From: Pararhodobacter sp. SW119
GTDB taxonomy: Bacteria > Pseudomonadota > Alphaproteobacteria > Rhodobacterales > Rhodobacteraceae
DNA: 55,347 bases
Direction of reading: 5' to 3'
Assembly (NCBI RefSeq): GCF_017811755.1
Contig: NZ_JADDJF010000021.1
Location: 1 to 55,347, forward strand
Part shown: piece after piece, positions 53,986-55,347 of the stretch
Numbering within the stretch: position 1 is the stretch's first letter
How the letters are laid out: the number at the start of each line of letters is the position of its first letter
The notes under the pieces: model-generated
Databases searched by the model: none
Seen by the model: only the letters and a program-made list of their open reading frames with translations
What the model was told of the DNA's origin: nothing
Program-made: the position numbers and the translations under genes

Positions 53986-54699
53986 GTGACCTGCATCCAG
54001 GGCTTCATTTGCGCGGTGCCGACGGCGAACCGCACAGCCTTCATCGCGCACGCGGGGAAGGCGGCGGCGGCGTTCCGCGATCAGGGCTGTCTGTCCGCGG
54101 TCGAGTGCTGGGGCGACGACGTGCCGGGTGGCGAAGTGACCTCGTTTCCCGCCGCGGTGAAGGCCGGGGAGGAGGATACGGTGGTCTTTTCCTGGTATGT
54201 CTGGCCGTCGAAGGCGGTCCACGACAAGGTGATGCAGGGGCCGATGGACGACCCGCGCCTGAGCCCGGAGACGAATCCGATGCCGTTCGACGGCAAGCGC
54301 GTGGTCTTCGGCGCGTTCGAGCCGGTGCTGGAACTGGGCGCGCCGCGACCGGGCGGCTATGTCGATGGCTTCGTCGTTCCGGTGCCGCGACACCGCCGGG
54401 ACGAATTCGTGGCCTTTGCCGAGGCCTGCGATCCGGTCTTCATGGACCATGGGGCAAGCTGGATCATGGAGGCCTGGGGGTTGGACGTGCCCGAGGGCAA
54501 GCTGACGGATTTCCGCCGCGCGGTGCAGGCCGGGGAGGACGAGGAGGTGGTCTTTTCCTGGGTCCAGTGGCCCGACCGCGCAGCGCGCGACGCCGGCAAC
54601 GCGAAGATCATGAGCGACCCGCGCCTGGCGGACAAGGAGATGCCCTTCGACGGAAAGCGGTTGATCTTTGGCGGGTTCGAGCCGGTCGTCGAGGTCTGA
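53986..54699 (+). CDS. Tandem DUF1428 domain protein
   Basis: This 237-aa protein is made of two copies of the roughly 115-residue DUF1428 (ferredoxin-like, dimeric alpha-beta barrel) domain. Copy 1 runs about 1-117 and copy 2 about 119-237. Each copy carries an ECWGDDVP/EAWGLDVP segment, TVVFSWYVWPSKA/EVVFSWVQWPDRA, a DPRL segment and MPFDGKRVVFGAFEPV/MPFDGKRLIFGGFEPV. DUF1428 proteins are usually one domain, so this is a fused duplication. The GTG start at 53986 follows GGAGAT at good spacing. The function is unknown. Confidence 0.88.
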   Translation: MTCIQGFICAVPTANRTAFIAHAGKAAAAFRDQGCLSAVECWGDDVPGGEVTSFPAAVKAGEEDTVVFSWYVWPSKAVHDKVMQGPMDDPRLSPETNPMPFDGKRVVFGAFEPVLELGAPRPGGYVDGFVVPVPRHRRDEFVAFAEACDPVFMDHGASWIMEAWGLDVPEGKLTDFRRAVQAGEDEEVVFSWVQWPDRAARDAGNAKIMSDPRLADKEMPFDGKRLIFGGFEPVVEV

Positions 54700-54939
54700 T
54701 GCCAGCGGGGTTGTGCCGCGGCCTTCGGGGTCGGAAACGCGGGCGGGCGGGGTGGTTGACGAAAGCTTGACGCGGCGCAGGCGGGCGGTTGGCCCGGCGC
54801 GGCGGCGTTTGGGTCTATATGTCTGAAATCGCGTGATTTGTACCTGCCAGAAAGTGGCTGGCCACACTACACGACACTGGTCTGGCTGAGGGGGTGAAGA
54901 GGTGGTTTTCTGGTCGACTCCGACCAAGGAAGCGACCCG

Positions 54940-55347
54940 ATGTCCCGACGCACCGTCACCGCCCTCGAGATCTTTCTGCGCCCGCATTTGGGTTTGAGCA
55001 AGAGCCGTCTCGAGACGCTCTGCCTGCTGCTGGTGGGCATGATCAGCGCCCGCACCGTCAATCTCGGACATATCGCCTGCGAGCGGGAGGGGAGAGCGCT
55101 CACTGCCTCGACCTACCGCCGGCTCCAGCGGTTCTTCCAGCACGTCCGTCTGGGCCGGGACTGGGCGCTGCCGCTCGTGGCGGGGCTGCTCGGGCCGGAT
55201 CGGCGCTGGACGCTGGTGCTCGACCGGACGCAATGGGCGATCGGCAAGCGGGAGGTGAACTACCTGGTGTTGGCGGTGGTGACGCGCCACTTCCGGGTGC
55301 CTATCCTGTGGACGCTCCTGCCGCGCAGCGGCAACAGCGGCACGGCG
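54940..55347 (+). CDS. IS4-like transposase, N-terminal part (cut by window end)
   Basis: Only the first 136 codons are inside the window, without a stop. The protein starts MSRRTVTALEIFLRPHLGLSKSR and continues CLLLVGMISARTVNLGHIA, then TYRRLQRFFQ. A likely first catalytic Asp lies in the segment TLVLDRTQWAIGKREVNYLVLAVV, which resembles the DDE transposases of the IS4 group. The frame is intact as far as it can be read. Confidence 0.85.
   Translation, partial: MSRRTVTALEIFLRPHLGLSKSRLETLCLLLVGMISARTVNLGHIACEREGRALTASTYRRLQRFFQHVRLGRDWALPLVAGLLGPDRRWTLVLDRTQWAIGKREVNYLVLAVVTRHFRVPILWTLLPRSGNSGTA
54940..55347 (+). mobile_element. Insertion sequence, IS4-like, partial
   Basis: The element continues past the window. 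Its left terminal inverted repeat is not resolved. The 240-bp gap before the transposase (54700-54939) holds a short inverted repeat GTGGC-TG-GCCAC (54854-54865), which may lie near the end, but no gene is seen there. Confidence 0.6.

Overview
The window is very GC-rich, densely packed bacterial DNA. Gene content (TAXI-type TRAP transporter, two large-operon ABC importers, ParB/RepB-like protein, EcfG-type GGAAC-N17-CGTT promoter signatures, HPII catalase, UdgX) suggests an alphaproteobacterium, most likely Rhodobacterales/Paracoccaceae-like. The species cannot be named from the sequence. No rRNA, tRNA or CRISPR array was seen.

Layout. (1) 1-9.5 kb: a 5'-incomplete or frameshifted gene, a polyprenyl sugar-phosphate transferase, then a stress/repair block: PRC-barrel protein, YihY/BrkB membrane protein, radical SAM protein coupled to a UdgX uracil-DNA glycosylase, and a large catalase. 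The divergent PRC-barrel/YihY promoter region and the catalase leader carry general-stress (EcfG-like) promoter signatures. (2) 9.5-17.4 kb: an M20 peptidase and a four-gene Dpp/Opp-like ABC operon, divergent from an XRE-cupin regulator overlapping the substrate-binding protein gene, then a GAF protein. (3) 17.5-25.2 kb: a seven-gene Liv-type ABC/FAD-monooxygenase/cupin operon, divergent from a proline-racemase-superfamily enzyme with a Ser/Thr active-site pair. (4) 25.3-29.4 kb: fused SecDF, a small membrane protein, a Ca/Na exchanger and another small membrane protein. (5) 29.7-32.7 kb: an ECF sigma/RskA anti-sigma pair flanked by a DUF4394 gene and a fasciclin gene; both flanking genes carry the same TGAAAC-N17-CGTCC element. 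(6) 32.8-34.4 kb: a DUF1801 gene and a stand-alone ParB-like gene, surrounded by three copies of the palindrome TTTCCCCGCGGGGAAA.

(7) 34.5-52.6 kb is the most interesting part: an apparently complete nickel-pincer-nucleotide catabolic island. larE, larB and larC would make the Ni-pincer cofactor for a divergent LarA-family racemase/epimerase. Around them lie an IlvD/Edd aldonate dehydratase, a DapA-family aldolase, an RraA/HMG-aldolase-like protein, an HpaI aldolase, a thiamine-diphosphate enzyme, a GlcD-type flavin dehydrogenase, a GST, an SDR, a 2-hydroxyacid dehydrogenase, a GntR/FCD regulator and a TAXI-TRAP importer. Two near-identical operators (CTTGTCAA-N5-TTTACAAG), one in the larE/TPP divergent promoter and one upstream of the TRAP genes 12.6 kb away, tie transporter and enzymes into one probable regulon. 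I infer uptake of a hydroxy/sugar acid, nickel-dependent C2 inversion, dehydration to a 2-keto-3-deoxy acid, aldol cleavage and oxidation of the fragments; the substrate is unknown.

(8) 52.6-55.3 kb: an apparently gene-poor stretch, a VOC protein, a tandem DUF1428 protein and the start of an IS4-like transposase cut by the window end.
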